Both the position numbers and the translations under genes were made by a program. A DNA stretch of 64,000 bases from JAJXXT01 sp963764465 (GTDB taxonomy: Bacteria; Pseudomonadota; Alphaproteobacteria; Acetobacterales; Acetobacteraceae): NCBI GenBank assembly GCA_963764465.1, contig CAVXSO010000007.1:1116001-1180000 (forward strand), written 5' to 3'. The notes below the pieces were generated by a model. The model saw nothing but the letters and a program-made list of their open reading frames with translations. It was not told the origin of the DNA and searched no databases. Numbering within the stretch: position 1 is the stretch's first letter; each line of letters opens with the position of its first letter. This document shows positions 27,101 through 35,271 of the stretch, in pieces.

Positions 27101-27877
27101 CGTCTGCGGCACGTTGGAACCCCACAGGATGAGGTAGCCGGCGTTGTACCAGTCCGCACTCTCCGGCACGTCGGTCTGCTCGCCCCAGGTCATGGGGCTG
27201 GCCGGCGGCAGGTCGCAATACCAGTCATAGAAGCTCATGCAGACGCCGCCGAGCAGCGAGAGGTAGCGCGACCCCGCGGCATAGGAGAGCATCGACATCG
27301 CGGGGATCGGCGAGAACCCGATGATGCGATCCGGGCCGTATTTCCTGGCGGTATAGGCATTCGCGGCGGCGATGATCTCCGTCACCTCGTCCCAGTTCGC
27401 GCGCACGAAACCGCCGAGGCCGCGCCGGCTCACATAACTCGCGCGCTTCTCGCTGTCCTCGACGATCGAGGCCCAGGCCGCGACGGGCGTGCGCAGCGCC
27501 CGCGCCTCGCGCCACAGCCGCAGCAGGCGGCTGCGCACCAGCGGGTGCTTCACCCGGTTCGCGGAGTAGAGATACCAGGAGTAGCTCGCCCCCCGCGAGC
27601 AGCCGCGCGGCTCGTGGTTGGGCATGTCGGGCCGCGTGCGTGGATAGTCGGTCTGCTGCGTCTCCCAGGTGACGATGCCGCCCTTGACGTAGATCTTCCA
27701 CGAACAGGAGCCGGTGCAGTTCACGCCGTGCGTGGAACGAACGATCTTGTCGTGCTGCCAGCGCTTGCGATACGCGTCCTCCCAGCCGCGCGGCTCGTCA
27801 GTCGTTACGCCGTGCCCGCCGGCAAAGGTCTCGTTGCGCTGGCGGAAGAAGGTGAGACGGTCGAGGAACAGGCTCAT
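24152..27877 (-). CDS. narG: Respiratory nitrate reductase alpha subunit
   Basis: The 1241-residue molybdenum catalytic subunit starts at ATG 27875-27877 (MSLFLDRLTFFRQ). A longer open frame upstream lies inside narK and is rejected. Motifs: THGVNCTGSCSWKIYVKGG with the His/Cys ligands of the FS0 [4Fe-4S] cluster, QQTDYPRTRPDMPNHEPRGC, and several bis-MGD binding stretches. It reduces nitrate on the cytoplasmic side. No signal peptide is present, as expected for the inward-facing Nar type. It is the first structural subunit after narK (10-base gap). Confidence 0.97.
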   Translation of the reverse strand: MSLFLDRLTFFRQRNETFAGGHGVTTDEPRGWEDAYRKRWQHDKIVRSTHGVNCTGSCSWKIYVKGGIVTWETQQTDYPRTRPDMPNHEPRGCSRGASYSWYLYSANRVKHPLVRSRLLRLWREARALRTPVAAWASIVEDSEKRASYVSRRGLGGFVRANWDEVTEIIAAANAYTARKYGPDRIIGFSPIPAMSMLSYAAGSRYLSLLGGVCMSFYDWYCDLPPASPMTWGEQTDVPESADWYNAGYLILWGSNVPQTRTPDAHFYTEARYKGAKSVVVSPDYAEATKFADLWLHPKQGTDAALAMAMGHVILREFHLDRSVPYFEDYARRYSDMPMLVRLVKQGDHYVPERLLRAEDFSDTLGEANNPAWKTVAFDTAGNPVAPHGSIGFRWGEQGKWNLEERDGAGRDVKLALTLAGGDVQSVAFPYFGGAATNGFTATEHAPVLPRNVPIRRLALKEGETMVATVFDLLCANYGLDRGFGGTNVTSNYDADGPFTPAWAERVTGVPRHHIIHVAREFASNAEKTNGRSMVILGAGLNHWYHMDMSYRGIINLLVFCGCVGQSGGGWSHYVGQEKLRPQTGWLPVAFALDWNRPPRQQNSTSFFYAHTDQWRYETLAASEILSPTAPAGDWSGSLIDYNVRAERMGWLPSAPQLKQNPLEIAAKAKAAGLAPKEYVARALRSGELELSCSDPDDPANWPRNMFVWRSNLLGSSGKGHEYFLKHLLGASNGVLGKDLGEEGREKPHEVAWHEQAPEGKLDLLVTLDFRMSTTCVYSDIVLPTATWYEKADLNTSDMHPFIHPLSAAVDPAWEARSDWDIYKGIAKAFSRIAPEVLGKETDVVLSPILHDTAGELAQPYDVADWKRGEAEPIPGRTMPNVAVVERDYAALYERFTSVGPLLEKLGNGGKGIGWNTSHEVEFLRALNGTAPNGQPRMESDIDAIEVVLSLAPETNGEVAVKAWEALGKITGREHAHLAASKEDEKIRYRDLQAQPRKIISSPTWSGIESEKVCYNAGYTNVHELIPWRTLTGRQQLYQDHPWMRAFGEGFVTWRPPVDTKAIAPVRGRHGNGNTEIVLNFITPHQKWGIHSTYTDNLLMLTLNRGGPVIWISEDDAREAGIADNDWVEAYNANGALVARAVVSQRVNPGMTLMYHAQEKIVNVPGSEVTGKRGGIHNSVTRAVLKPTHMIGGYAQLAYGFNYYGTVGSNRDEFIIVRRMNKVDWLDDEPVSQHPVAGETVA

Positions 27878-27887
27878 CGTACCGCCC

Positions 27888-29228
27888 TCACGCGATGGCG
27901 ACGCGGTTGCGGGTGCGGATGAAGCCGATCGAGACCAGCATCGCCGCAACCGCCAGCACCACGTAGACGAAGAACCCGCCGGAGTAGCCCGCCGCCCCCA
28001 GCGCACCCGCGAACAGGCCGAGCGTGGGTGGGATGACGAAGCCGCCGAGCGCGCCCAGGCCACCGACGATGCCGGAGGCGCCGCCCACCGCGTGCGGCAC
28101 GTATTTCGGCACCATCTTGAACACCGCGGCGTTGCCCAGCCCCATGCCGAGAGCGATCGCGAACTCGCCCGCAACATTGATCGGGAAGCTGATCACGAAG
28201 GTCAGCAGCGCCGCACCGGCCAGCACGACGGTAAACGAGATCAGCGCCATGATCTCGCCGCCGAACTTCTCGGCAAGCGAGCCGCCACCAACCCGCGCGA
28301 CCGCCGCCAGCAGCGAGAAGCCGGCGCCGCCCAGGACGCCGGCGTCGATCACGCTCATCTGGTGAAGGTTGATCCAGTAGGTGGGGAACCACGCCGTGAG
28401 CGCGAGGAAGCCACCAAAGGAGACGAAGTAGAGGAAGGTGAGGCCCCAGGTGCGGGTCTCGTCGGCCGCCATTATCAGCGCGCCCCAGGCGGAGTCGCGT
28501 GGGAACAGCTCCTGGCCGTGGCTTGCCGCGATGCTACGCGCCTCATCGGCCGCCGTGTCGCGAGCGCGCAGCTGGAAGTAGTAGGCGTCGCGCGCCAGCC
28601 AGCCATAAATGCCGGTGCCGATGAGGAGGAAGGCGAGCCAGGCGAGGTAGGAGCCGGCCAGCCCAAGAGCAGCGATGGCAACCGGCAGCAGCAGCGTGAA
28701 CACACCGGGTGCGAGGTTGCCGACGCCGCCGTAGATGCCCAGCGCCGTCCCCTGGCGGTTGCGTGGGAACCAGTAGGAGACCTGCGGAATGCCAACCGAA
28801 AACGACGCCACGCCGCAGCCACTCATGAAGCCGAACAGCAGGATGATGGGGTAGAGGGCGGCGGTGACTTGCGGCACCGTGACCAGGATGAACACCAGGC
28901 CCCACATGCCGACGATGGAGATGCCGAACAGCACCAGCATCGGCAGCCGCCCGCCAACCTTGTCCACCCAGGCGCCGAATGGAATACGCAGCAGCGAACC
29001 GGTGAGCTGGGGTGCTGCCACCAGCAGCCCCACCAGCAGCGGCGAGAGCTGCATGGATTGCTGGAAGGCATGCGCCGCCGGCCCGTAGAGCGCCACCGCG
29101 GCGAAGCCGATGAAGAAGCCCCAGGTGCCCATGACGAGCCCCATGCGTGGGCTGCCTTGCAGTCCGTGATCCGCGGGACTGAGGGCTCCCGAGGCGGTGG
29201 CTTGGGTCGATGCATCCATGGTCGGCAT
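27888..29228 (-). CDS. narK: Nitrate/nitrite transporter, MFS family
   Basis: This is a 446-residue, 12-helix MFS protein of the NarK/NasA family, with FGAWVDKVGGRLPML in the loop 2-3 position and the Gly-rich nitrate signature segments VASFSVGIPQVSYWFPRNRQG and GNAAVFKMVP. It imports nitrate and exports nitrite for respiration. The start may be Met1 (29228) or Met4 (29219). It is the first gene of the nar operon, downstream of the FNR box at 29340. Confidence 0.94.
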   Translation of the reverse strand: MPTMDASTQATASGALSPADHGLQGSPRMGLVMGTWGFFIGFAAVALYGPAAHAFQQSMQLSPLLVGLLVAAPQLTGSLLRIPFGAWVDKVGGRLPMLVLFGISIVGMWGLVFILVTVPQVTAALYPIILLFGFMSGCGVASFSVGIPQVSYWFPRNRQGTALGIYGGVGNLAPGVFTLLLPVAIAALGLAGSYLAWLAFLLIGTGIYGWLARDAYYFQLRARDTAADEARSIAASHGQELFPRDSAWGALIMAADETRTWGLTFLYFVSFGGFLALTAWFPTYWINLHQMSVIDAGVLGGAGFSLLAAVARVGGGSLAEKFGGEIMALISFTVVLAGAALLTFVISFPINVAGEFAIALGMGLGNAAVFKMVPKYVPHAVGGASGIVGGLGALGGFVIPPTLGLFAGALGAAGYSGGFFVYVVLAVAAMLVSIGFIRTRNRVAIA

Positions 29229-29339
29229 TCCTTTGTGCCTCGACCGCCGCCGGCTGGCGTGATTCCCAGCGGCGAGCGGTTTCGCGGCCCGATGCCGCGA
29301 TCACGGGTGGGAAGGTGCATTTGGTGCCGCGGCTTGACA

Positions 29340-29353
29340 TTGACATAAATCAA
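29340..29353. promoter_or_regulatory. FNR/ANR box between narK and the Crp/Fnr gene
   Basis: TTGACATAAATCAA matches the FNR consensus TTGAT-N4-ATCAA with one mismatch. It lies 112 bases before the narK start and 114 bases before the divergent regulator gene. Read on the plus strand, TCTAGT at 29375-29380 sits where the -10 of a class II promoter would be (box centred near -41.5). This is strong support for oxygen-controlled expression. Confidence 0.8.
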
Positions 29354-29383
29354 AGCCGAACGAGACATTCGACGTCTAGTAGA

Positions 29384-29397
29384 GTGACTTATGTCAC
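29384..29397. promoter_or_regulatory. GTGAC-N4-GTCAC palindrome at the predicted transcription start
   Basis: GTGACTTATGTCAC is an interrupted palindrome with Crp/Fnr-like geometry. It covers the position where transcription toward the regulator gene should begin if the FNR box is at -41.5. It may be an autoregulatory site of the product of the gene at 29467. Confidence 0.45.
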
Positions 29398-29466
29398 AAA
29401 CTAGGCAGTCTCCAGGAAATCTCTCCCCCATGCCGCGCTCGCCCAGGGCGGGCCGGTGAGCGACCC

Positions 29467-30237
29467 GTGGACACCGTGAGCCCGCCTGCCGGCGCCGCCG
29501 TGGGCCCCGGGGCCGAGCCCTCGCCGGCCGAGGCGCTGGGGCGCGTGCCCTGGCTGTGCCACGTCCCCGCCGCGACGATTGAGCGCCTGGCGCGCCAGGC
29601 GGTGCTGCACCGGGTGCCCACGGGCAGCATCCTGTTCGAGCAGTCGGAGACGCCAACCTTCGCACAATGGCTGCTGGGCGGCGCGGTGGAGCTGCTCGGT
29701 GTCGACGGCTCCAACGAGGTTGCGATCGAGACCGTGCTGCCGTTCGACCTGCTGCTGCCGGCGGCGGTGCTGAACCGCCAACCCTATCTCGCCCGTGCGC
29801 GGGTGCGGGAGGAGGCGTATCTGGCGCTCATCCATGCCGATGCGTTCCGCGACGCGGTGGCGAGCGACCATGCGTTGTGCCTCGCGGTTCTCGCCTGCCA
29901 AGCCGCGCAGTTCCGCCGGCAGGTGAAGCTGGCGAAGAACCTCAAGCTGCGCTCGGCCGAGGACCGCGTCGGCTGTTACCTGCTCGGCCTAGTGGAGCGC
30001 AGCGGCGGTGCCGCGCGGATTCAGTTGCCGATGGAGAAGCGCCGCATCGCGGGGCAGCTTGGCATGACCCGGGAGACGTTTTCGCGCACCCTCGCGGCGA
30101 TATCGCGCCACGGGCTGCGTGTTGCGGGGGATACCGTCACCGTGACGGACGCCGCGGCGCTGCGTGCCCGGTTCCGGCTCGACCCGCTGATCGACGCGCC
30201 GGAGCCCGTCGAGCCGATCACCCTACGTAACGAGTGA
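29467..30237 (+). CDS. Crp/Fnr family transcriptional regulator
   Basis: The 256-residue regulator has an N-terminal cyclic-nucleotide-like beta roll (HRVPTGSILFEQSETPTFAQ), a long dimer helix, and a C-terminal HTH (KRRIAGQLGMTRETFSRTLAAI). The N-terminal Cys cluster of oxygen-sensing FNR is absent; a single Cys near 31 remains. It is therefore more like DNR/NnrR-type nitric oxide or nitrate regulators than FNR itself. It starts at GTG 29467 and is divergent from the nar operon. Confidence 0.88.
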   Translation: MDTVSPPAGAAVGPGAEPSPAEALGRVPWLCHVPAATIERLARQAVLHRVPTGSILFEQSETPTFAQWLLGGAVELLGVDGSNEVAIETVLPFDLLLPAAVLNRQPYLARARVREEAYLALIHADAFRDAVASDHALCLAVLACQAAQFRRQVKLAKNLKLRSAEDRVGCYLLGLVERSGGAARIQLPMEKRRIAGQLGMTRETFSRTLAAISRHGLRVAGDTVTVTDAAALRARFRLDPLIDAPEPVEPITLRNE

Positions 30238-30246
30238 TGCGCCCGC

Positions 30247-30816
30247 TCAGGCAGCACAGGCGGTTGCGTCTCGCGCCAACCCTGTTTCCAACGCCGATCG
30301 CCCGTTGAGTTTCATCCGGCGCAGCGGTGCGCCGGTGGTGCGGCCGACGAGTGGGCCAGCATCCGAAGCAACCCCATTGCTCGCCTGCATGGTCAGGCTC
30401 CCCGGACAGATGGCCAGCGGCCATGACCGTGAGGGTTGTTCCGGAATTGCCGCAAACCACAGGCCTTCATTCGCGCATGCGATGGCCGCAAGATGAAAAT
30501 TGTAGAAGCCTGCCACCCAGGGAACAAAGGGATCGCGACCATACAGCACCGTGGACGCTGGCAGCAGCACAATCAGGAACAGGAAGCCGAAGATTGCGAA
30601 CAGGAAACGTCGGCTGCGAGACAAGGTAAGGCGCAGCCGACGATGGTGGCTGAACCAGAAGGTGCCGGTGAACAAAAAGCCGCACCCCAGCGCGACCAGC
30701 GGCCAGAGCATCGGCCGCAGCACCGGGTACCACGCCGCGATCCTCTTATCTGGCCCCGGAAGCGGTAGGCAGTAGACGGGCACGCTCATGGCAACACCGA
30801 ACATGATGTCGCTCAA
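30247..30816 (-). CDS. DUF1211 (TMEM175-like) membrane protein
   Basis: The N-terminal RLEVLSDIMFGVAMSV (its first residues extend past the assumed start) resembles the helix 1 motif of DUF1211/TMEM175 channels. Further hydrophobic segments follow (MLWPLVALGCGFLFTGTFWF; FLFAIFGFLFLIVLLPAS). Family members are putative potassium channels. The start is uncertain: TTG 30816 has GGAGG too close, the frame is open further upstream, and the motif begins before it. The length is near the family norm, with a polar C-terminal tail. Confidence 0.65.
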   Translation of the reverse strand: MSDIMFGVAMSVPVYCLPLPGPDKRIAAWYPVLRPMLWPLVALGCGFLFTGTFWFSHHRRLRLTLSRSRRFLFAIFGFLFLIVLLPASTVLYGRDPFVPWVAGFYNFHLAAIACANEGLWFAAIPEQPSRSWPLAICPGSLTMQASNGVASDAGPLVGRTTGAPLRRMKLNGRSALETGLARDATACAA

Positions 30817-30865
30817 AACCTCCAGCCGGCGAGCAAGGAAGCTGCTCAGGACAATACCCTGGCCG

Positions 30866-31224
30866 TCACGCGGGTCGAGCGGGTTTCGCCGCCATCTGAT
30901 CCACCGCCTCCAGTGCCTGAGCGGCGTACATCACCGACGGGCCGGCGCCCATGTAGACCGCCATCGCCAGTGTCTCGGCGACCGCCGCGCGTGAGGCCCC
31001 GCTTTCACGGCACCCTCGGCGTGATAGGCGATGCAAGGCGCGCAGCGGATGGCAACACTGATGGCCAGCGCCACCAACTCCTTCGTCTTGTCGTCCAGTG
31101 CATCCCCGCCGTGTGCCGCACCGGCAATGGCGGAAAAAGTCTTCATCACCTCCGGCGCGGCCTGGCGCAGGTCGCGCACCGCACCATTCATGTTGCCGGT
31201 CAGGGCCAGCCAGTCTTCGACCAT
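30866..31224 (-). pseudogene. Carboxymuconolactone decarboxylase (AhpD-like) family, frameshifted
   Basis: The start at ATG 31224 has an ideal AAGGAG site. The N-terminal part shows MKTFSAIAGAAHGGDALDDK and ALAISVAIRCAPCIAYHAEG, with the CxxC redox pair of AhpD-like proteins. After GAVKAG (about 31000) the family pattern continues in another frame (AVAETLAMAVYMGAGPSVMY) to a stop at 30866, as if one base were missing. It is either a fresh pseudogene or a sequence error. It sits 36 bases after the ABC permease gene, at the end of the long minus-strand run. Confidence 0.72.
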
Positions 31225-31260
31225 CGCCGTTGCTCCTTGGATGTGGGTCGTGCGGTCCGC

Positions 31261-32370
31261 TCACGTCACCCGCTTTCGGAACAGCCAGCCTGCCGCGGCC
31301 AGCGTGACGACACCGATCGCGGCCATCGGCCAGAGTTGCGCGGCGAGCGACGTCAAGCTCGCTCCTTCCAGGAACACGCTGCGCACGATCACGAGGAAGT
31401 AGCGCATAGGGTTCAGCAAGGTCAGGTCCTGCACCCAGACTGGCATATTGGCGATTGGCGTGGCGAAGCCCGACAGGATGATGGACGGCACCATGAACAG
31501 GAACGCTCCAAGCAGCGCTTGCTGTTGTGTGGCAGCGAGCGAGGAGATCATCAGCCCGATTCCGGTCACCGCGATCACGAATAGGATCAACCCGAGATAG
31601 AGCGTTAGCAGCCCGCCACGCAGCGGCACGTTGAACCACCACACAGCGGCGGCGATGATGACTGAGGCCTCGATCACGCCAATCAGCAGCCCCGGCAGCC
31701 CCTTGCCGAGCAGGATGTCGATCGGGCGCATCGGTGTGACCAGCAACTGGTCGAAGGTCCCCGTCTCTCGCTCCCGCGCCACCGACAGCCCGACCACCAG
31801 CAGCGTCACCACCTGCGTCAGCAGTGCGACGATGCCGGGCACGATGAACCAGCGCGAACTCAGTGTCGGGTTGTAGCGCGCCCGCATGTCGAGGACGGCC
31901 GGCGGCGGCGAGCCGCCATGCGTCGCGGCCCAGCTGAGTGAAAAATCGCTCAGGATGGTGTTCGCGTACCCCTCGATCAACAGCGCTGTGTTTGAATTGC
32001 GGCCATCGACGATCGCTTGCACCGGCGCTGGCTGATGCGTCAGCAGATCGCGCGTGAAGCGCCGGTCGATCACCAACACCATCTGCACCTGACGGGAATC
32101 GATCAGGTCGTCGATGCGGTGTGGACTGCGCAGCATCGCCACCAGGTGGAAGGTGGGTGAGCCGGCGAAATGCGCCACCAGCTCGCGCGAGGCCTGGCTC
32201 GGATCCTGATCGTAGATCGCCACCGGCACATGGTTGAGATCGAAGGTGGCCGCGTAGCCGAATACCAGAAGCTGGATCAGCGGCGGCCCAATCAGCACCA
32301 TGCGACTTTTCCCGTCACGCAGCACGGCGAGCAGCTCCTTCACGATCAGGGCAACGACCTGGCCGAGCAC
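31261..32370 (-). CDS. ABC-2 type permease (YhhJ-like)
   Basis: The 369-residue ABC-2 permease has an N-terminal helix (RMVLIGPPLIQLLVFGYAAT), a periplasmic domain with NHVPVAIYDQDPSQASREL, and five C-terminal helices with VARERETGTFDQLLVTPM. This is the YhhJ/YbhR architecture. Together with the next permease, the double ATPase and the HlyD protein it makes a complete exporter. It starts four bases after the other permease gene. Confidence 0.9.
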   Translation of the reverse strand: MLGQVVALIVKELLAVLRDGKSRMVLIGPPLIQLLVFGYAATFDLNHVPVAIYDQDPSQASRELVAHFAGSPTFHLVAMLRSPHRIDDLIDSRQVQMVLVIDRRFTRDLLTHQPAPVQAIVDGRNSNTALLIEGYANTILSDFSLSWAATHGGSPPPAVLDMRARYNPTLSSRWFIVPGIVALLTQVVTLLVVGLSVARERETGTFDQLLVTPMRPIDILLGKGLPGLLIGVIEASVIIAAAVWWFNVPLRGGLLTLYLGLILFVIAVTGIGLMISSLAATQQQALLGAFLFMVPSIILSGFATPIANMPVWVQDLTLLNPMRYFLVIVRSVFLEGASLTSLAAQLWPMAAIGVVTLAAAGWLFRKRVT

Positions 32371-32374
32371 GCGC

Positions 32375-33499
32375 CTAATCCAACCGCTTGCGCGCGGTCG
32401 CCCGCGCGAGGCCGAGGAAGATCGCCGCCATCACGGCGAGCGCCGCGGCGTTCGGCAGAATCACCGACCATACATTGCCGGCCAGAAATATTGACTGCAG
32501 GATCGCAACGAAATACCGCGCCGCGACGATGTGCGTGATGATCTGCACCGCGCGGGGCATCGAGTTGATGTCGAAAACGAAGCCCGACAGGATGAAAGCC
32601 GGCAGGAAGGTGGTGATGATGGCGATCTGGCCGGCCACGAATTGATTGCGTGCGAAGCCCGAGATCAGCAGCCCCATCCCCAGAGCGGCCAGCATGAACA
32701 GGGCCGAGGTGCCGGTGAGCACCAGGATCGATCCCTCGAGCGGCACCCCGAACAGGAACACCGCCATCGCCACCGAGGCCGCCATGCCGCCCATCCCGAG
32801 CAGGAAGTATGGGATCAGCTTGGCGAGGAGGATTTCCCGCAAAGTCACGCGCGTGACCATCAGTGCTTCCATCGTCCCGCGTTCCCATTCGCGCGCAATC
32901 ACCAGCGCGGTGAGCAGCGCGCCCGTCAGCGTCATGATGACCGCGATCAGACCCGGCACCAGATAGTCGCGGCTATCGACCGCCGGGTTGAAGCGCACCT
33001 GCGGCTGCACCGAAAGTGACAGCGGCGGCGGATGCCCCTCCGCGCCGGCCCGTGCGGCGAGCCAGCCGGCCCAGACCTGCTGCACATAGCCCTCGATGAT
33101 GCGCGCGTCATTGGCATCGACGCCGTTCACGATCACGCCGATCGGGGAATTGCCGCCGGCTTCCGCACGGCGGGCGAAGTCGCTCGGCAACCAGATGATG
33201 CCTTGCACGTCGCGCGCCGTCATCGCCCGCTCCGCGTCCTGGATGGTCAGGAACCGGCGCGGGCGGAAAAACGGCGAATGGGCAAAGCCGCTGGTGAAGC
33301 TTGCGGCGAGCGCACCCGGTTGTTGTACGACAACCGCGATCGGCACGTTGCGCGCGTCCAGTGACACGCCGTAGCCAAAGATCAGCAGCAACACGGCGGG
33401 CAGCAGGAAGGCGATCGCCAGCGCGGAGGGATCTCGCCAGATCTGCAGCGACTCCTTGCGCAGCAGTCCGAACAGGCGACGCAGCGCGCCGGCGTTCAT
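32375..33499 (-). CDS. ABC-2 type permease
   Basis: This is a second ABC-2 permease of 374 residues with SLQIWRDPSALAIAFLLPAV near the N-terminus and VIAREWERGTMEALMVTRV before the last helices. It is paralogous to the downstream permease, and the two presumably form a heterodimer. Its start overlaps the ATPase stop by four bases. Confidence 0.9.
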   Translation of the reverse strand: MNAGALRRLFGLLRKESLQIWRDPSALAIAFLLPAVLLLIFGYGVSLDARNVPIAVVVQQPGALAASFTSGFAHSPFFRPRRFLTIQDAERAMTARDVQGIIWLPSDFARRAEAGGNSPIGVIVNGVDANDARIIEGYVQQVWAGWLAARAGAEGHPPPLSLSVQPQVRFNPAVDSRDYLVPGLIAVIMTLTGALLTALVIAREWERGTMEALMVTRVTLREILLAKLIPYFLLGMGGMAASVAMAVFLFGVPLEGSILVLTGTSALFMLAALGMGLLISGFARNQFVAGQIAIITTFLPAFILSGFVFDINSMPRAVQIITHIVAARYFVAILQSIFLAGNVWSVILPNAAALAVMAAIFLGLARATARKRLD

Positions 33500-35271
33500 G
33501 CGGCGTGCGCAGGCTGCTGGGCCGCCTCGATGACGGCGATGAATGCATCTTCCATGGTGGGATCAGGCGCCGCGTCAGTGCGTGCGGCCTGCTTGATCAC
33601 CTCCGGTTCTCCGGCGGCCAGCACTTTGCCCTGCGCCATGATGACCAGACGGTCGCAGTATTCCGCCTCTTCCATGAAATGCGTCGTCACCAGCACCGTC
33701 ACGCCCGCCTCGGCGAGCGCGTTGATGCGGTGCCAGAACTCTCGCCGCGCCAGCGGATCGACGCCGGATGTGGGTTCGTCGAGAAAGAGGATGTCAGGTT
33801 CGTGCATCAGCGCGCAGGCGAGTGCCAGGCGCTGCTTGAAGCCGAGCGGCAGGTCGCGCGCGGTGGAATCGCGCATCGACCCGAGTTCGAACTCGGCTTC
33901 GGCCCAGTCGATGCGAGCACGCTGGCGGGCACCGGACAGGCGATACGCACTGGAGAAGAAGCGCAGGTTTTGCGCGACCGACAGATCGCCGTAGAGGGAG
34001 AATTTCTGCGCCATATACCCGATCCGCCCGCGTGCCGGCGCCGCCGCTCTGCGCAGATCGAAGCCGGCGACGCGCAGGGTTCCTTCGGACGCCGGCAGCA
34101 GGCCGCACAGCATGCGGAAGGTGGTGGATTTGCCGGCCCCATTAGCGCCGAGCAGGCCGAAAATCTCGCCGCGGGCGACGGTAAAGCTCACGTCGTCCAC
34201 CGCGATGAAGGCGCCGAATCGGCGGGTGAGATGCGCGACCGCGATGACGTCGCCAATGGCCTTCGGCATGGCAGGTGTGGGCACCGGTATGGCCGCGGCC
34301 CGCGGTGAGCTTGCGATCTGTGCGCGCAATCGGGCCACGAAGCTGTCCTCGAACCGTGGCGGCGTTGGGGAGAACGCAAGATCCGGCGCTTCCGCGACCA
34401 GCCCGGCTGCAACCGGCGGCATGGTATCCGCCATCACCACCCGTACCCGGCTGCCCTGGATCACCGCGTCGACCACCGTGGGCGTTGCCGCAAGTCGTGC
34501 CTGTAACTGCCGCCGTCCCAGGCGCGCCGTGGCGAGGAAACTGCGCCCCCGCATTTCGGCTGTGAACTGGCCCGGCGTACCCCCGCCCAGCAACCGCCCC
34601 TCATGGATCAGAAGAACGTTGTCGCAACGTTCCGCTTCGTCAAGATAAGCGGTGCTGAACAGCACCGTCATGTGGGCCTCACGGGTCAGGTGGTCGATGA
34701 TCTGCCACAGCTCCCGCCGTGAGACCGGATCGACACCAACGGTGGGTTCATCGAGCAGCAGCAGGTCAGGAGGGTGCACCAGCGTGCAGGCAAGCCCCAG
34801 CTTCTGTTTCATCCCCCCCGACAGCCGCCCCGCCATACGTGTGGTGAACGGGCCAAGTCCGGTCATGTGCAACAACTCACCGTAGCGCGCGGCGCGCTCT
34901 GAAGGCGGCACACCCTGCAGATCGGCATAGAGATCAAGATTCTCGGCCACGCTGAGATCTTCGTAAAGTCCAAACCGTTGCGGCATGTAACCGAGCCGCG
35001 TCTGCACCCCCAGCGGATCGCGTGCGACATCGATCCCCAACACCTCGATCCGCCCGGCATCGGCACGCAACAGTCCCGCAATCAGTCGCATCAGGGTGGT
35101 CTTGCCGGCACCATCCGGGCCGATCAGCCCAGTGACGGCTCCACGCGCGGCCTCGGCGGTGATCCCGTCCAGTGCCGTGATCACCCGCTTGCCGGCGCGG
35201 AAACTGCGGCGCACATCGGTAAGCCGGAGCGCCGGCTGGGAAGCGGTGCCGGCGGCATCAATGGTCAGCAT
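33496..35271 (-). CDS. Tandem ABC transporter ATPase (two nucleotide-binding domains)
   Basis: A 591-residue protein from ATG 35269-35271 carries two NBDs. NBD1 (about 15-235) has Walker A GPDGAGKTT, signature LSGGMKQKL and LLLLDEPTVGVDP. NBD2 (about 325-550) has GANGAGKST, a degenerate signature LPLGFKQRL and ILFLDEPTSGVDP. It resembles the ATPase part of RbbA/YhiH but is not fused to a permease. The start overlaps the HlyD gene end by 14 bases. The degenerate second signature suggests that the two ATP sites are not equivalent. Confidence 0.92.
   Translation of the reverse strand: MLTIDAAGTASQPALRLTDVRRSFRAGKRVITALDGITAEAARGAVTGLIGPDGAGKTTLMRLIAGLLRADAGRIEVLGIDVARDPLGVQTRLGYMPQRFGLYEDLSVAENLDLYADLQGVPPSERAARYGELLHMTGLGPFTTRMAGRLSGGMKQKLGLACTLVHPPDLLLLDEPTVGVDPVSRRELWQIIDHLTREAHMTVLFSTAYLDEAERCDNVLLIHEGRLLGGGTPGQFTAEMRGRSFLATARLGRRQLQARLAATPTVVDAVIQGSRVRVVMADTMPPVAAGLVAEAPDLAFSPTPPRFEDSFVARLRAQIASSPRAAAIPVPTPAMPKAIGDVIAVAHLTRRFGAFIAVDDVSFTVARGEIFGLLGANGAGKSTTFRMLCGLLPASEGTLRVAGFDLRRAAAPARGRIGYMAQKFSLYGDLSVAQNLRFFSSAYRLSGARQRARIDWAEAEFELGSMRDSTARDLPLGFKQRLALACALMHEPDILFLDEPTSGVDPLARREFWHRINALAEAGVTVLVTTHFMEEAEYCDRLVIMAQGKVLAAGEPEVIKQAARTDAAPDPTMEDAFIAVIEAAQQPAHAA

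Noticed and set aside
26132..27922. Plus-strand open frame of 596 codons across narG
   Set aside because: It is a shadow of the well-conserved narG gene caused by high GC; no domain is visible.
29467..30237. Naming the Crp/Fnr gene fnr
   Set aside because: The N-terminal Cys cluster for the oxygen-sensing [4Fe-4S] centre is missing.
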